From: Flavobacterium sp.
GTDB taxonomy: Bacteria > Bacteroidota > Bacteroidia > Flavobacteriales > Flavobacteriaceae
DNA length: 64,000 nt
Direction of reading: 5' to 3'
Assembly: GCA_016718345.1 (NCBI GenBank)
Contig: JADKDN010000008.1
Span: 62,001-126,000 of the forward strand
The translations under genes and the position numbers were made by a program. Shown here piece by piece: positions 18,232-26,980 of this stretch. How positions within the stretch are numbered: the first letter of the stretch is position 1; each line of letters opens with the position of its first letter. Under the pieces are notes generated by a model, which was not told where the DNA came from, made no database searches, and saw only the letters and a list, made by a program, of their open reading frames with translations.

Positions 18232-19026
18232 TTAGGAACTAGAAGTTGTCGCTTCAAGGAAATATTTCTGACTCAACTCTTTTAGTAACAAAAATAATTT
18301 TTCGGAGTTTTGACTTAGAATTTTAATAATGAATCCATTCCCATTGGTTTCAGAGGTGCCAAAAAGAATGTCTTTTTTTTCAGAAAGAAACGCATCGCAT
18401 TGTGTTTTTACTCTTTTTACATCGGCTTGTTCATTGAAATAAATTAAACTAGCTTGATGGGTAAAGCCTTCTAATTGACCTATGGATAGGGGATTCATTG
18501 CTGATGGATTCATATATAGATTCTCAAAAACGACTAATTTCCCATTTTTAAAGATTGAAGTTTTGTTTTGAAATTCGGTAAATTCGAATTGTTCACCGTT
18601 TAATTTTCTTCCACAGGTGAGAATTTCCCCCCAAATTAATCTGGCATTTTCATCCAAATAAATGGTGTTTTCTGCTTTGTAATTCGATTCTTTGTGAGGC
18701 ACCATTGGATGCGGAATGTAGCGTAAAAAGCCGTTTTTTTTGATTGCTACTTTCATCTTTTGCGACGCACTACCTTTCATAGTAAAGATACGTTGATAGG
18801 ATTGGGTAGAAAACTCTAATTGGCAATTTTCCTGAACAATGACTTCAAAATCATAGCAGTCACCATCCAAAATACCAGGTGAAGAGCTCATCAACATCAA
18901 TTCTAAAACAGGTGAATTTTTATCCTCTCGAATTTCAGCTACTTTAAACGGAGTGGTATGATAGGCTGATTTTAGGTGTGTGATTTCGTTACGTAAATAA
19001 GTATCAATTTTTACGGTTGCAATCAT
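18232..19026 (-). CDS. ureD: Urease accessory protein UreD
   Basis: 264-residue accessory protein that binds apo-urease and with UreF and UreG loads nickel. The start is set at the ATG 19024-19026 (MIATVKIDTYLRNEITHLKS), which overlaps the ureG stop as ATGA. The same reading frame runs on upstream to 19221, but that extension (INKIDLAPYVNADLGVMERD and beyond) is UreG sequence brought into frame by a one-base error at 19068-19074. Family features include SSSPGILDGDCY, QSYQRIFTMK and EILTCGRKLNGEQF. It is followed by the nickel-transporter-like gene. Confidence 0.87.
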   Translation of the reverse strand: MIATVKIDTYLRNEITHLKSAYHTTPFKVAEIREDKNSPVLELMLMSSSPGILDGDCYDFEVIVQENCQLEFSTQSYQRIFTMKGSASQKMKVAIKKNGFLRYIPHPMVPHKESNYKAENTIYLDENARLIWGEILTCGRKLNGEQFEFTEFQNKTSIFKNGKLVVFENLYMNPSAMNPLSIGQLEGFTHQASLIYFNEQADVKRVKTQCDAFLSEKKDILFGTSETNGNGFIIKILSQNSEKLFLLLKELSQKYFLEATTSSS

Positions 19027-19658
19027 CTCCAGAGTTTTGGTTCCTCTACATCTTCCATCAAGGCGTACTTTTTTAATCCAACCAATGACATCGAATAATC
19101 CTTCTTTTTTCATCAGGTTGGTAAATACAAAGGGTTTGCCGTTTCGCATTTTTCTTGCATCGCGTTCCATGACTCCTAAATCGGCGTTGACATAGGGAGC
19201 TAAGTCGATTTTGTTAATCATTAAAAGATCACTACGGGTGATTCCGGTGCTCCTTTCCGAGGAATTTTGTCTCCTTCGGCTACGTCAATTACAAATATGG
19301 TAAGGTCTGCCAAATCAGGGCTAAAAGTAGCCGAAAGATTATCGCCGCCGCTTTCTATAAAAACCAATTCCATTTCGGGGAAGCGTTCGGCTAATTCTTC
19401 AACCGCTTCTAGATTCATACTGGCATCCTCGCGAATAGCAGTGTGAGGACAGCCACCCGTTTCTACTCCAATGATTCTATCGGAAGGGAGCAAGCTATTT
19501 TTAGTTAAGAATTCGGCGTCTTCTTGGGTGTAAATATCGTTGGTAATTACCCCGATGGAGTAGGTGTCGGCCAATTCTCTGGTTAACTTTTCGATTAATG
19601 CGGTTTTACCTGAGCCCACAGGTCCAGCAATTCCTATTTTTATATACTTTCTATTCAT
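19023..19658 (-). CDS. ureG: Urease accessory GTPase UreG, two compensating frameshifts
   Basis: SIMIBI GTPase driving nickel insertion. The N-terminal part has the P-loop (GIAGPVGSGKTALIEKL), the metal-binding CPH in VETGGCPHTAIREDASMN, and ESGGDNLSATFSPDLAD. The frame breaks at the TCCTTTCC stretch 19251-19258, where one base is missing. The expected ITRSDLLMINKIDLAPYV then continues in the next frame, including the NKID guanine-specificity motif. A second shift at 19068-19074 (one extra base) restores the native C-terminus YALMEDVEEPKLWR, stopping at 19023-19025. The rebuilt length is about 211 residues, normal for UreG. Confidence 0.88.
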
Positions 19659-19688
19659 TTTATTTCTTATTTAAAACTTTCTAAGAGA

Positions 19689-20379
19689 CTAAGCAATCTT
19701 ACTTAATGTATAATCGGAATATAAATTCTCATGCTGCATTGAACGAATATCAAAACCTACTGAACTTTTCCTACTAACATTTTTTTTGGGTCAATGCTTT
19801 TTCCGACAATTCTTCCAATAAAGGAAGAATTTCATGAAGTAATACTTGTCCTGAATCTTGACTCAATGGAATCAATTTTACTGCATTTGTGATGTATCCA
19901 ATGGCACAATTGTAAAAAAATCCCTGTAGTGCTTCTTTCTTTGGAATCTTTAATTCATGCGCATATATGCCATATAGAATACAGTAATGACCATACAACT
20001 CTTTGTTTTTTATACTGTTTTCAATTTGGTTTGAAAGAGAAGATTGCACTAAAGGATTGAAAATCTTCATCAAACGAGTTCCTAATTTTTGACTTGCGGT
20101 TCTCATTTCCTTGGGTAATTTTGAGGCATTGCAAAGCGCATCTAATGCTGTTATTCTGTCCCAATTCATATCTATACAAGCATCATAAGCTAGGCTTATG
20201 AAAGCGGCTTCGTTATGCAAAATAGAATTGGCAAGTATTTCATTCAGAAACAACTGCATGGTTTCAGGAGAATTTACAATCTCCTTTTGGGTGTAGGTTT
20301 CTAATCCTGATGAATGCGAAAATCCCCCAATAGGCAACGTAGGGTCACACAGATGCAACAAATGGAATAGGGGACTCAT
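19689..20379 (-). CDS. ureF: Urease accessory protein UreF, C-terminus frameshifted
   Basis: All-helical accessory protein that gates nickel transfer. The N-terminus LLHLCDPTLPIGGFSHSSGL is diagnostic, and the middle has a YGHYCILYGIYAHELKIP block. The uninterrupted frame stops at 19774 after 201 codons, but the missing tail is present one frame over as KSSVGFDIRSMQHENLYS, ending at 19689. One extra A in the 8-base run at 19780-19787 explains it. The rebuilt length is 229 residues, the usual size. It overlaps ureE by 4 bp and ends 30 bp before ureG. Confidence 0.88.
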
Positions 20380-20870
20380 TCTTCTTTTTGGGTTAGATTC
20401 ATAATTTTAGAAAACAAACTTTCGCTTTCTCCATGAGGCGCAACAGTAGTTTTTAAGGGAATTAGAAGTTGTCTTTTTTCCGATTTTACTTCGAAGCCCA
20501 TAGCAGATAGTTGTCGGAACAATGGTTTTTCAAAAGGCACCAAAAGTTCGTTGTCCTGATAGAAAAGCGGCAGGTGTTTGTTGCCAATTTCATAACAAAT
20601 AGATGCAATTTCGAAATTATTTTTGGGTGAAATAATCAAACAATCGCAAGGGAGAATATTTATGATATAGTTGGTGTCATTCTCCTGATGTATAATCTCA
20701 TTTTGTTGAAAGTTTGGATTTTCCTTTAAAAATTTCAGTCGAAATGTTTTACCATCTCTTGCGGTTTTATGTTGGATGCGCTTGTTCACTTCAAACCATT
20801 CCAAATCAACTGCAATAGTTTTGGAATGAGGAGAAGCATTATTTTCTTTTGGTTTTTGAGTAATTAGCAT
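20376..20870 (-). CDS. ureE: Urease accessory nickel chaperone UreE
   Basis: 164-residue UreE with an N-terminal peptide-binding domain (VDLEWFEVNKRIQHKTARDG) and a C-terminal metal-binding domain containing CYEIGNKHLPLFYQ, whose His is the nickel ligand. There is no long histidine-rich tail, unlike some homologues. The frame is intact. It starts 1 bp after the ureC stop and overlaps ureF, so it is translationally coupled. Confidence 0.9.
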   Translation of the reverse strand: MLITQKPKENNASPHSKTIAVDLEWFEVNKRIQHKTARDGKTFRLKFLKENPNFQQNEIIHQENDTNYIINILPCDCLIISPKNNFEIASICYEIGNKHLPLFYQDNELLVPFEKPLFRQLSAMGFEVKSEKRQLLIPLKTTVAPHGESESLFSKIMNLTQKEE

Positions 20871-20871
20871 T

Positions 20872-22593
20872 TTAAAATAAAAAATACCTTTGGGTTAATG
20901 GCAATTCTTTAGCAGGTTCGCAGGTGATTTTTTGGCCGTCAACTTTTACTTCATAATTCTCAGGATTCACCTCAATATTGGGCGTTTTGTCGTTGTGAAT
21001 TAAATCTTTTTTACCAATGTTTCTACAGTTTTCTACCGGAAGAATAATTTTATTCAATTGGTACTTTTCGATGGTTTTGTTTTCGATAGCAATTTTGGAA
21101 ACAAAAGTGACACAGGTTTTGTGAAGCGCTTTTCCGTAGGCTCCAAACATAGGTCTGTAGATCACGGGTTGCGGTGTTGGTATAGAGGCGTTCGGATCGC
21201 CCATCCTTCCTGCGATAATCATTCCGCCTTTAATAATCAATTCTGGTTTACCCCAAACATCGCCGGTTTCCATAGGACGATGTCTGCTAATTTTCCTGCT
21301 TCAATGAGCCCACATGTTTCGATATTCCATGGGAAATGGCTGGATTGATGGTGTATTTGGCAATGTATCTTTTTACTCTAAAATTATCGTTATTGTTGGA
21401 TTCGTCTTCAGCCAAAAATCCTCTTTGTACTTTCATTTTATGGGCTGTTTGCCACGTTCTAGTAATAACTTCCGAAACCCTACCCATGGCTTGAGAATCG
21501 CTACTCATCATACTGAATACGCCCATGTCGTGTAAAATATCTTCGGCAGCAATCGTTTCAGGGCGAATTCTTGAATCGGCAAAGGAAACATCCTCAGGAA
21601 CTGATTTGTCTAAATGATGGCACACCATTAGCATGTCTAAATGTTCGTCGATGGTATTGATGGTATACGGTCTTGTTGGGTTGGTACTTGAAGGCAGTAC
21701 ATTTGGATACATAGCTGATTTTATAATATCAGGAGCGTGTCCGCCACCAGCGCCTTCAGTATGGAAGGTATGAATTACTCTGCCGTTTATAGCATTAATG
21801 GTTTCTTCTAAAAATCCAGCTTTCATTTAGGGTATCGGTGTGAATGGCTACTTGAATGTCTAATTGGTCGGCTACAGTTAAAGAGGCATCAATGGTTGCT
21901 GGTGTAGCTCCCCAATCTTTCATGTATTTTTAATCCCAAGGCACCGGCTTCAATTTGTTCCACTAATGGTTCTATGGTAGAGCAGTTCCCTTTTCCGAAG
22001 AATCCTAAATTCATTGGGAAAGCTTCTGCTGATTCTAACATTTTTTGTATGTTCCAAGCACCAGGAGTTACTGTGGTCGCATTGGTTCCGTCGGCAGGAC
22101 CTGTTCCGCCGCCTATCATTGTGGTTACTCCACTGTATAGGGCATGGTCAATTTGTTGTGGGCAAATAAAATGGATATGCGTATCAATACCTCCAGCGGT
22201 AGCAATTAAGCCAGCACCCGAATGTACTTCGGTAGACGCACCAATAATCATGTTTTCGCTAACTCCGTCCATGGTGTCAGGATTCCCAGCTTTTCCTATT
22301 CCGACAATTTTTCCGTCTTTAATACCGATATCCCCTTTGATAATTCCCCAGTGGTCAATGATGATTAAATTGGTGATAGCAAAATCTAAAACGCCTTCGT
22401 TTCTGGTAGCTCTAGCCGACTGTGCCATACCATCGCGAATGGTTTTTCCTCCACCAAATTTGGCTTCTTCACCGTATACAGCAAAGTCTTTTTCAATTTC
22501 GATAAATAATTCGGTATCAGCTAATCGAACTTTATCTCCTACGGTTGGGCCAAACATGTTGGCATATTTGGTTCGGTTTATTTGGATGCTCAT
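20872..22593 (-). CDS. ureC: Urease subunit alpha UreC, four frameshifts
   Basis: Catalytic nickel subunit hydrolysing urea to ammonia and carbamate. All key parts are present though scattered over frames: HIH in GGIDTHIHFICPQQ, the carbamylated lysine in ALGLKIHE, the HTFHTEGAGGGHAPD block, the mobile-flap Cys and His in MVCHHLDKSVPED, and the catalytic Asp in MMSSDSQAMGR. Single-base errors occur at about 21918-21920 and 21821-21823 (extra A each on the coding strand), and near 21300-21308 and 21247-21255. Between the first two the correct frame reads DWGATPATIDASLTVADQLD. The rebuilt length is about 573 residues, as expected. It starts 13 bp after ureB. Confidence 0.9.
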
Positions 22594-22605
22594 TTTTTAC
22601 TTTTT

Positions 22606-22965
22606 TTAATCCTTTAAAAAATCATTTAATCGTTGTTGAATGGCGGGTAGTGTTTCTGCTGTGATTTGACCATCGACTAGATTGTTGAATCCAAAAATGG
22701 TTTTGGTTCCACTGATTTCAACCAATTCTACTTCTTTTTCTTCTCCTGGCTCAAAACGTACTGCTGTTCCAGAAGCAATATTCAAGCGCATGCCAAGGCT
22801 TTTCATTCGGTCGAATTTCATTTCTTTATTGACTTCAAAAAAGTGAAAATGAGAGCCTATTTGAACGGGTCTATCACCAGAATTAATTACTTCAATGCGT
22901 ATGGTTTTTTTGTTAGCATTTGCCTCAACCGGTTCTTTTCTTAGGATGTATTCGCCTGGTATCAT
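22606..22965 (-). CDS. ureB: Urease subunit beta UreB
   Basis: 119-residue structural subunit with the typical start MIPGEYILRKEP, a GDRPVQIGSHFHFFEVNKEM core, and the GTAVRFEPGEEKEVELVEI block. The frame is intact. It overlaps ureA by four bases (22962-22965), so translation is coupled. The subunits are separate ureA and ureB, not fused as in Helicobacter. Confidence 0.94.
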   Translation of the reverse strand: MIPGEYILRKEPVEANANKKTIRIEVINSGDRPVQIGSHFHFFEVNKEMKFDRMKSLGMRLNIASGTAVRFEPGEEKEVELVEISGTKTIFGFNNLVDGQITAETLPAIQQRLNDFLKD

Positions 22966-23264
22966 TTGATTGGATTATGAACGGTTACTAATTTTGTTCC
23001 ATCGGGAAAGGTGGCCTCAATTTGAATGTCGTGAATCATCTCTGGCACCCCTTCCATTACTTCGTCACGAGTGAGAATGGTCGTTCCGTAGTGCATCAAT
23101 TCGGCCACGGTTTTTCCATCGCGAACGGCTTCTAATAATTCGGAGCTGATTAGCGCTATAGTTTCAGGATAATTTAATTTTAGACCTCGTTTTCTTCTTT
23201 TTTGAGCCAATTCTCCTGCGGTATGTAGCAGTAATTTTTCTATTTCTTTTGGAGTTAGATGCAT
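22962..23264 (-). CDS. ureA: Urease subunit gamma UreA
   Basis: 100-residue gamma subunit. Signature segments are MHLTPKEIEKLLLHTAGELA, LNYPETIALISSELLEAVRDG and MIHDIQIEATFPDGTKLVTV. It is the first gene of the minus-strand operon ureABCEFGD. The 301 bp upstream (23265-23565) contain no convincing gene; a 63-codon plus-strand frame there lacks family features. The frame is intact. Confidence 0.95.
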   Translation of the reverse strand: MHLTPKEIEKLLLHTAGELAQKRRKRGLKLNYPETIALISSELLEAVRDGKTVAELMHYGTTILTRDEVMEGVPEMIHDIQIEATFPDGTKLVTVHNPIK

Positions 23265-23565
23265 TTTTTAATCGTATTAAAATTTTTGGGAACAGGACGG
23301 GAAATATAACTTGCTTTTATTTCTTAATCCTACGTAAAATTAGGGGTATTATTTTAAAAAAGCTATTATTCAATTTATTTTTTACTATTTTAACAGGAGT
23401 AGTAATTATTTTGTTAAAAAATATTGATTTTGATAAATAGAATTAAATATTTTGTAAAACATGTAATTTTTTAGAAGAGATTGACTTTGAAATAAAACGA
23501 ATCATCATTTTGCATGTCCTCTTTCGAATATAATATATTTATTCCTTGTATGCTTTTTACATAAA

Positions 23566-24921
23566 TTAGTATTCATAAATTTCATAACCCCAAGGCTTCA
23601 TTTTTCGTTCATTCGAATTTAAAACTTCTGGCTTTTCTTTAAAAACATTGTAAGCATTTCCGATTAAAGCTTGGTCTTTTATAACTATGGACTGTTCTGT
23701 TGCCGAAAGATTTAGAATTACCAGTATCTTTTTATTTCCTTTTTCTCTTGTATAGGCATAAATTGTTCTTTCATCGCCAATATCTGCCTTTTTAAAAGAG
23801 GCGTCGGCAGCAAGTGCTGCATTTCTTTTTCTAAGGGCAAGTAGAGTTTTATAGAAATTTTCTCTTTGAAATTTTTCAAAAGAGATAGGGTCTTTATCAA
23901 AAAATTTCAATGCTCTCAATACAGGTTCTTCTTGCCCGCTATAAATGAGCGGGACACTGTTTTTCATAGTTTGGGTAAACACAGCAAAGGGGCATGTACA
24001 TCTCCAGGGAAGCTACCAAAATCGGCATGATTCCAACTATTTTCATCGTGGTTGCTGGTAAAATACATTTGAATCGTATTTTCGGGATACCGAGTTTTAT
24101 TTTCTTTATTGATGCTATCCAAGCCCGTTGCTGGTTTTTCACCTTTGGCGATTTTCTCCATTATTTTAAACATGTGCCAAGGATATACTGCATCAAAACC
24201 GCTTTTAGGAAGATAGGTACTATCTCCTTCAGCAAGCATAAAAACATTTTTCATTTTTTTTAATTGTGGAATAGACTTATGCCAAAAAGAAGCTGGAACA
24301 TTCCAAGCCACATCGCATCGATATCCGTCGATATCGGTTTCTTTTACCCAAAATTGCATTGCAGCTACCATACTGTCTTGCATTACCTCATTTTTATAGT
24401 CCAATTGTCTTGCATCGTTCCAATCAAATGCCACTGCAGCCTTTCCATATTGGTCTTTGATGAAAAAAATCAGGTTGTTCTGTTAGCCAACGGTGATCCG
24501 CACCAGTGTGATTGGGCACCCAGTCAATGATTACTTTCATTCCTTTATCGTGAATTTCTTGTACCACTTTTTTAAAGTCTTCCATGGTTCCAAATTCAGG
24601 ATTAATTGAGGTGTAATCAGAAACAGCATAGTAACTTCCTAAAGAGCCTTTTCTATCCACTTTGCTGATTGGATTAATAGGCATGAACCAAATGGTTTCA
24701 ACTCCCATTGCTTTCAAACGGTCAAGATGTTTGGCAAATGCATTTAAGGTTCCCTCTGGCGTATATTGACGTACGTTCACTTCATAGATATTGCTTTGCA
24801 TAATCCATGCCGGATGACCATCTATTTGAGTGGTGTTTGTGTTTGATAATGTATTGGTTTTACAGCAAATCAAAGAAAAAAGGAATGCGATAAAGAGCAA
24901 ATTGACATGTATTCTTTTCAT
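23566..24921 (-). CDS. GH13 alpha-amylase-family lipoprotein, frameshifted
   Basis: Starts with a lipoprotein signal (LLFIAFLFSLICCKTN), so it is probably anchored in the envelope. The TIM barrel of glycoside hydrolase family 13 is clear: GVETIWFMPINPI, DWVPNHTG, the nucleophile Asp in DIDGYRCDVAWNVP, the acid Glu in MLAEGDSTYL, and the third acid in FTSNHDENSW. One extra base in the 7-A run at 24463-24469 and one missing base near 23986-23988 split it into three frames. Rebuilt, it has about 450 residues with a short C-terminal beta domain. Alpha-glucan hydrolysis is the likely activity, but the exact bond cannot be told. Confidence 0.85.
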
Positions 24922-25054
24922 AATTGGGAAGAGATAAAGGTTATACGCTTGGATGTTATTTTCATAACAAAAATTGAACTATCACTAAAGTAAGCGTTAT
25001 TTTGAACTTACAAAATGGATTGCAGAAAATAGTATCTTAAATCAATTGAAACTA

Positions 25055-25085
25055 TAAAAAAAAACCATCAGAACTGATGGTTTTT
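25055..25085. terminator. Bidirectional terminator next to tRNA-Arg
   Basis: ACCATCAG (25064-25071) and CTGATGGT (25074-25081) form an 8-bp stem with a 2-base loop, with an A-run before it and a T-run after it. It ends just past the 3' end of the minus-strand tRNA-Arg. Confidence 0.8.
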
Positions 25086-25087
25086 AG

Positions 25088-25159
25088 TAGCCTCGACGGG
25101 AATCGAACCCATATCTAAAGTTTAGGAAACTTCTATTCTATCCATTGAACTACGTACTT
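25088..25159 (-). tRNA. tRNA-Arg (anticodon CCT), acceptor stem poorly paired
   Basis: The minus strand contains a D arm (GTTCAATGGATAGAAT), an anticodon arm with loop TTCCTAA giving anticodon CCT, and a T arm around GGGTTCGATTCCC. The 3' acceptor strand CGAGGCT would need AGCCTCG at the 5' end, but the sequence there is AAGTACG. Three of seven pairs fail and one is only a G-T wobble. The gene may be degenerate, chimeric, or miscalled at its 5' end. CCA is not encoded. Confidence 0.6.
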
Positions 25160-25262
25160 AATCAATGTTTTATAACTTCTATTCTTATCACGAACTAAAG
25201 TTTGTATACCAGAAGCCCACAGGGCTTCCTCCTCTTACTATCAAATGTTGAACTACTGGCCA
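25160..25262 (-). other. tRNA-like remnants between the two tRNA genes
   Basis: This stretch repeats scrambled fragments of the adjacent tRNA-Arg on the minus strand: AGTTCAA near 25249, AAACTTTAG near 25198 and AGAATAGAAGTT near 25178. They are interspersed with a strong GAAGCCC/GGGCTTC hairpin near 25222-25236. No complete cloverleaf can be drawn. It looks like a decayed or rearranged second tRNA copy. Confidence 0.35.
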
Positions 25263-25267
25263 AAACT

Positions 25268-25295
25268 AAAAAAAGCCACTCTTTCGAATGGCTTT
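25268..25295 (-). terminator. Terminator after tRNA-Asn
   Basis: Minus-strand stem AAAGCCA (25289-25295) with TGGCTTT (25272-25278), followed by further Ts. It lies 11 bp past the tRNA-Asn 3' end. Confidence 0.75.
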
Positions 25296-25305
25296 CTTAC
25301 TTTTG

Positions 25306-25379
25306 CTCCCCCTCTTGGGCTCGAACCAAGGACCCTCTGATTAACAGTCAGATGCTCTAACCAACTGAGCTAAGGAGGA
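25306..25379 (-). tRNA. tRNA-Asn (anticodon GTT)
   Basis: 74-nt cloverleaf on the minus strand. The acceptor TCCTCCT pairs with AGGGGGA (one wobble). The D arm is AGCTCAGTTGGTTAGAGC, the anticodon loop CTGTTAA gives GTT, and the T arm is around TTGGTTCGAGCCCAA. The discriminator base is G and CCA is not encoded. Confidence 0.95.
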
Positions 25380-25403
25380 AGATGTATATCTTTTAAGCGG
25401 TTG

Positions 25404-25434
25404 CAAATATAAGGGGAAATTTAGTTTTCGCAAA
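25404..25434 (-). promoter_or_regulatory. Bacteroidota sigma-A promoter for tRNA-Asn
   Basis: On the minus strand TTTG (25431-25434) is followed after 19 bases by TATATTTG (25404-25411). This matches the Bacteroidota consensus TTTG and TAnnTTTG exactly. The -7 element lies 25 bp upstream of the tRNA-Asn 5' end. Confidence 0.8.
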
Positions 25435-25461
25435 TAAAATGCCATAAAATTTTAAAAAAAA

Positions 25462-26808
25462 TTATTTCCCAACAATTGCTTTGTAAATATCATTACCATT
25501 GGCAAATACCAACAAACTAATAAGCAAAACAAAACCAACCATTTGAGCATTTTCCATGAACTTATCACTTGGTTTTTTACCACTTATCATTTCGTACAAT
25601 AAAAACATAACGTGTCCACCGTCAAGTGCAGGAATAGGTAATAAATTCATTACTCCAAGCATGATGGAAAGTAAAGCGGTAATGCTCCAAAAAGCTTCCC
25701 AACTCCAAGTGTTAGGGAAAATATTAAAAATAGCCGCAAATCCACCCACGCCTTTGTAGGCACCTGTGCTAGGATTGAAAATGAGTTGTAATTGTTTCCC
25801 GTATCCAACTAATTGGTTTTTTCCTTTTTCAATGCCAATAGGAAAAGATTCGAAAAAGCCATAATCTTGTTCGCTAACATGGTACAACCCTAATTTTTCT
25901 AGGTTATCATATGGAAGCCTACCAGCATATCCTATTCCCATTTTTGCGCTATCGTTTACTGTTAATGTCAGCGCTACTTCTTTGTCCTCACGTTTTACAA
26001 TTACAGGAACTTTTTTTCCTTTAACCTCTTTGACTAAAGTCAATAATTCATCAGCATATTTAACAGGAATTCCATTGAAATTAGTGATAATATCTTTAGG
26101 TTGAATATTGTTTTTATTAGGTGAATTTTCTTCGGCACCTGTTACTACAAATGGCACTCTTAATTCTACAATAGAAATTTTTCCGCCTTTCATTAATTTA
26201 TCAATAAAATCAACGGGTAAAGCAACTTTTTGTTCTGTTCCATCACGCTCAATAGTTACCTCTTTCCCAAGAAGGATTTTTTCATTGATTTCGTCAAATT
26301 TCTTGATTTTGATACCATCAACAGCAAGGATTTTATCACCTGTTTTAATACCAGCTTTTTCGACAACTGGATTAGCAACCCAAACACCATCTTTTATTTC
26401 TGAATTGTTGAGGTATAAATCACCATACACAAATGTCATTCCTATATAAATGATAAAGGCCAAAATAAAGTTTACCGTAACACCACCCAACATAATAATC
26501 AAACGTTGCCAAGCGGGTTTAGAACGAAATTCCCATGGTTGCGGAGGCAAAGCCATTTGTTCTTTGTCCATGCTCTCGTCTATCATTCCCGATATTTTTA
26601 CATAGCCGCCTAGAGGTAACCAACCAATACCATATTCGGTTTCGCCTATTTTCTTTTTTAATAGAGAATATTTGATATCGAAGAATAGGTAGAATTTCTC
26701 TACTCTAGTTTTAAATAATTTAGCAGGTATAAAATGCCCTAATTCGTGCAGTATGATTAGTAAGGATAAGCTCAATAAAAATTGAGATAACTTGATAACG
26801 ATTTCCAT
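25462..26808 (-). CDS. rseP: RseP-type site-2 zinc metalloprotease
   Basis: 448-residue inner-membrane protease that cleaves transmembrane substrates such as anti-sigma factors. The first helix has the zinc motif HELGH at 21-25. A LPLGGYVKISGM membrane loop follows, then two PDZ-like segments between about 125 and 300, and the C-terminal LLPIPALDGGHVMF motif carrying the third zinc ligand. The length is typical. The frame is intact. A likely -7 promoter element TACTTTTG is on the minus strand at 26838-26845. Confidence 0.93.
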   Translation of the reverse strand: MEIVIKLSQFLLSLSLLIILHELGHFIPAKLFKTRVEKFYLFFDIKYSLLKKKIGETEYGIGWLPLGGYVKISGMIDESMDKEQMALPPQPWEFRSKPAWQRLIIMLGGVTVNFILAFIIYIGMTFVYGDLYLNNSEIKDGVWVANPVVEKAGIKTGDKILAVDGIKIKKFDEINEKILLGKEVTIERDGTEQKVALPVDFIDKLMKGGKISIVELRVPFVVTGAEENSPNKNNIQPKDIITNFNGIPVKYADELLTLVKEVKGKKVPVIVKREDKEVALTLTVNDSAKMGIGYAGRLPYDNLEKLGLYHVSEQDYGFFESFPIGIEKGKNQLVGYGKQLQLIFNPSTGAYKGVGGFAAIFNIFPNTWSWEAFWSITALLSIMLGVMNLLPIPALDGGHVMFLLYEMISGKKPSDKFMENAQMVGFVLLISLLVFANGNDIYKAIVGK

Positions 26809-26837
26809 TTTTTAATTTTCTATTTCTAAATAACGCA

Positions 26838-26845
26838 CAAAAGTA
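26838..26845 (-). promoter_or_regulatory. -7 element upstream of rseP
   Basis: TACTTTTG on the minus strand fits the TAnnTTTG consensus and lies 30 bp before the rseP start. I see no clear TTTG at the matching -33 distance. Confidence 0.5.
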
Positions 26846-26980
26846 AGGTTTTCTATTTATTTATTGTTGTATATTATTTTGGTTGGTATTTAAATGTTTG
26901 TTAAATATGGGAATTTGAATTTTAACTGTAAACAATCTCTTGTAAATTTACCTCTTATTTCTATCTCTAAACATTATTTC

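Noticed and set aside
18232..19221. A novel UreG-UreD fusion protein
   Set aside because: The N-terminal 65 residues are ordinary UreG C-terminus brought into frame by a one-base error; a normal ATGA ureG/ureD overlap is present at 19023-19026.
21974..22609. 211-codon plus-strand ORF opposite ureC
   Set aside because: It is antisense to a clearly conserved urease region; its length follows from the codon bias of ureC.
23249..23440. 63-codon plus-strand hydrophobic ORF upstream of ureA
   Set aside because: It overlaps the ureA start on the other strand, has no recognisable family, and looks like AT-rich chance coding.
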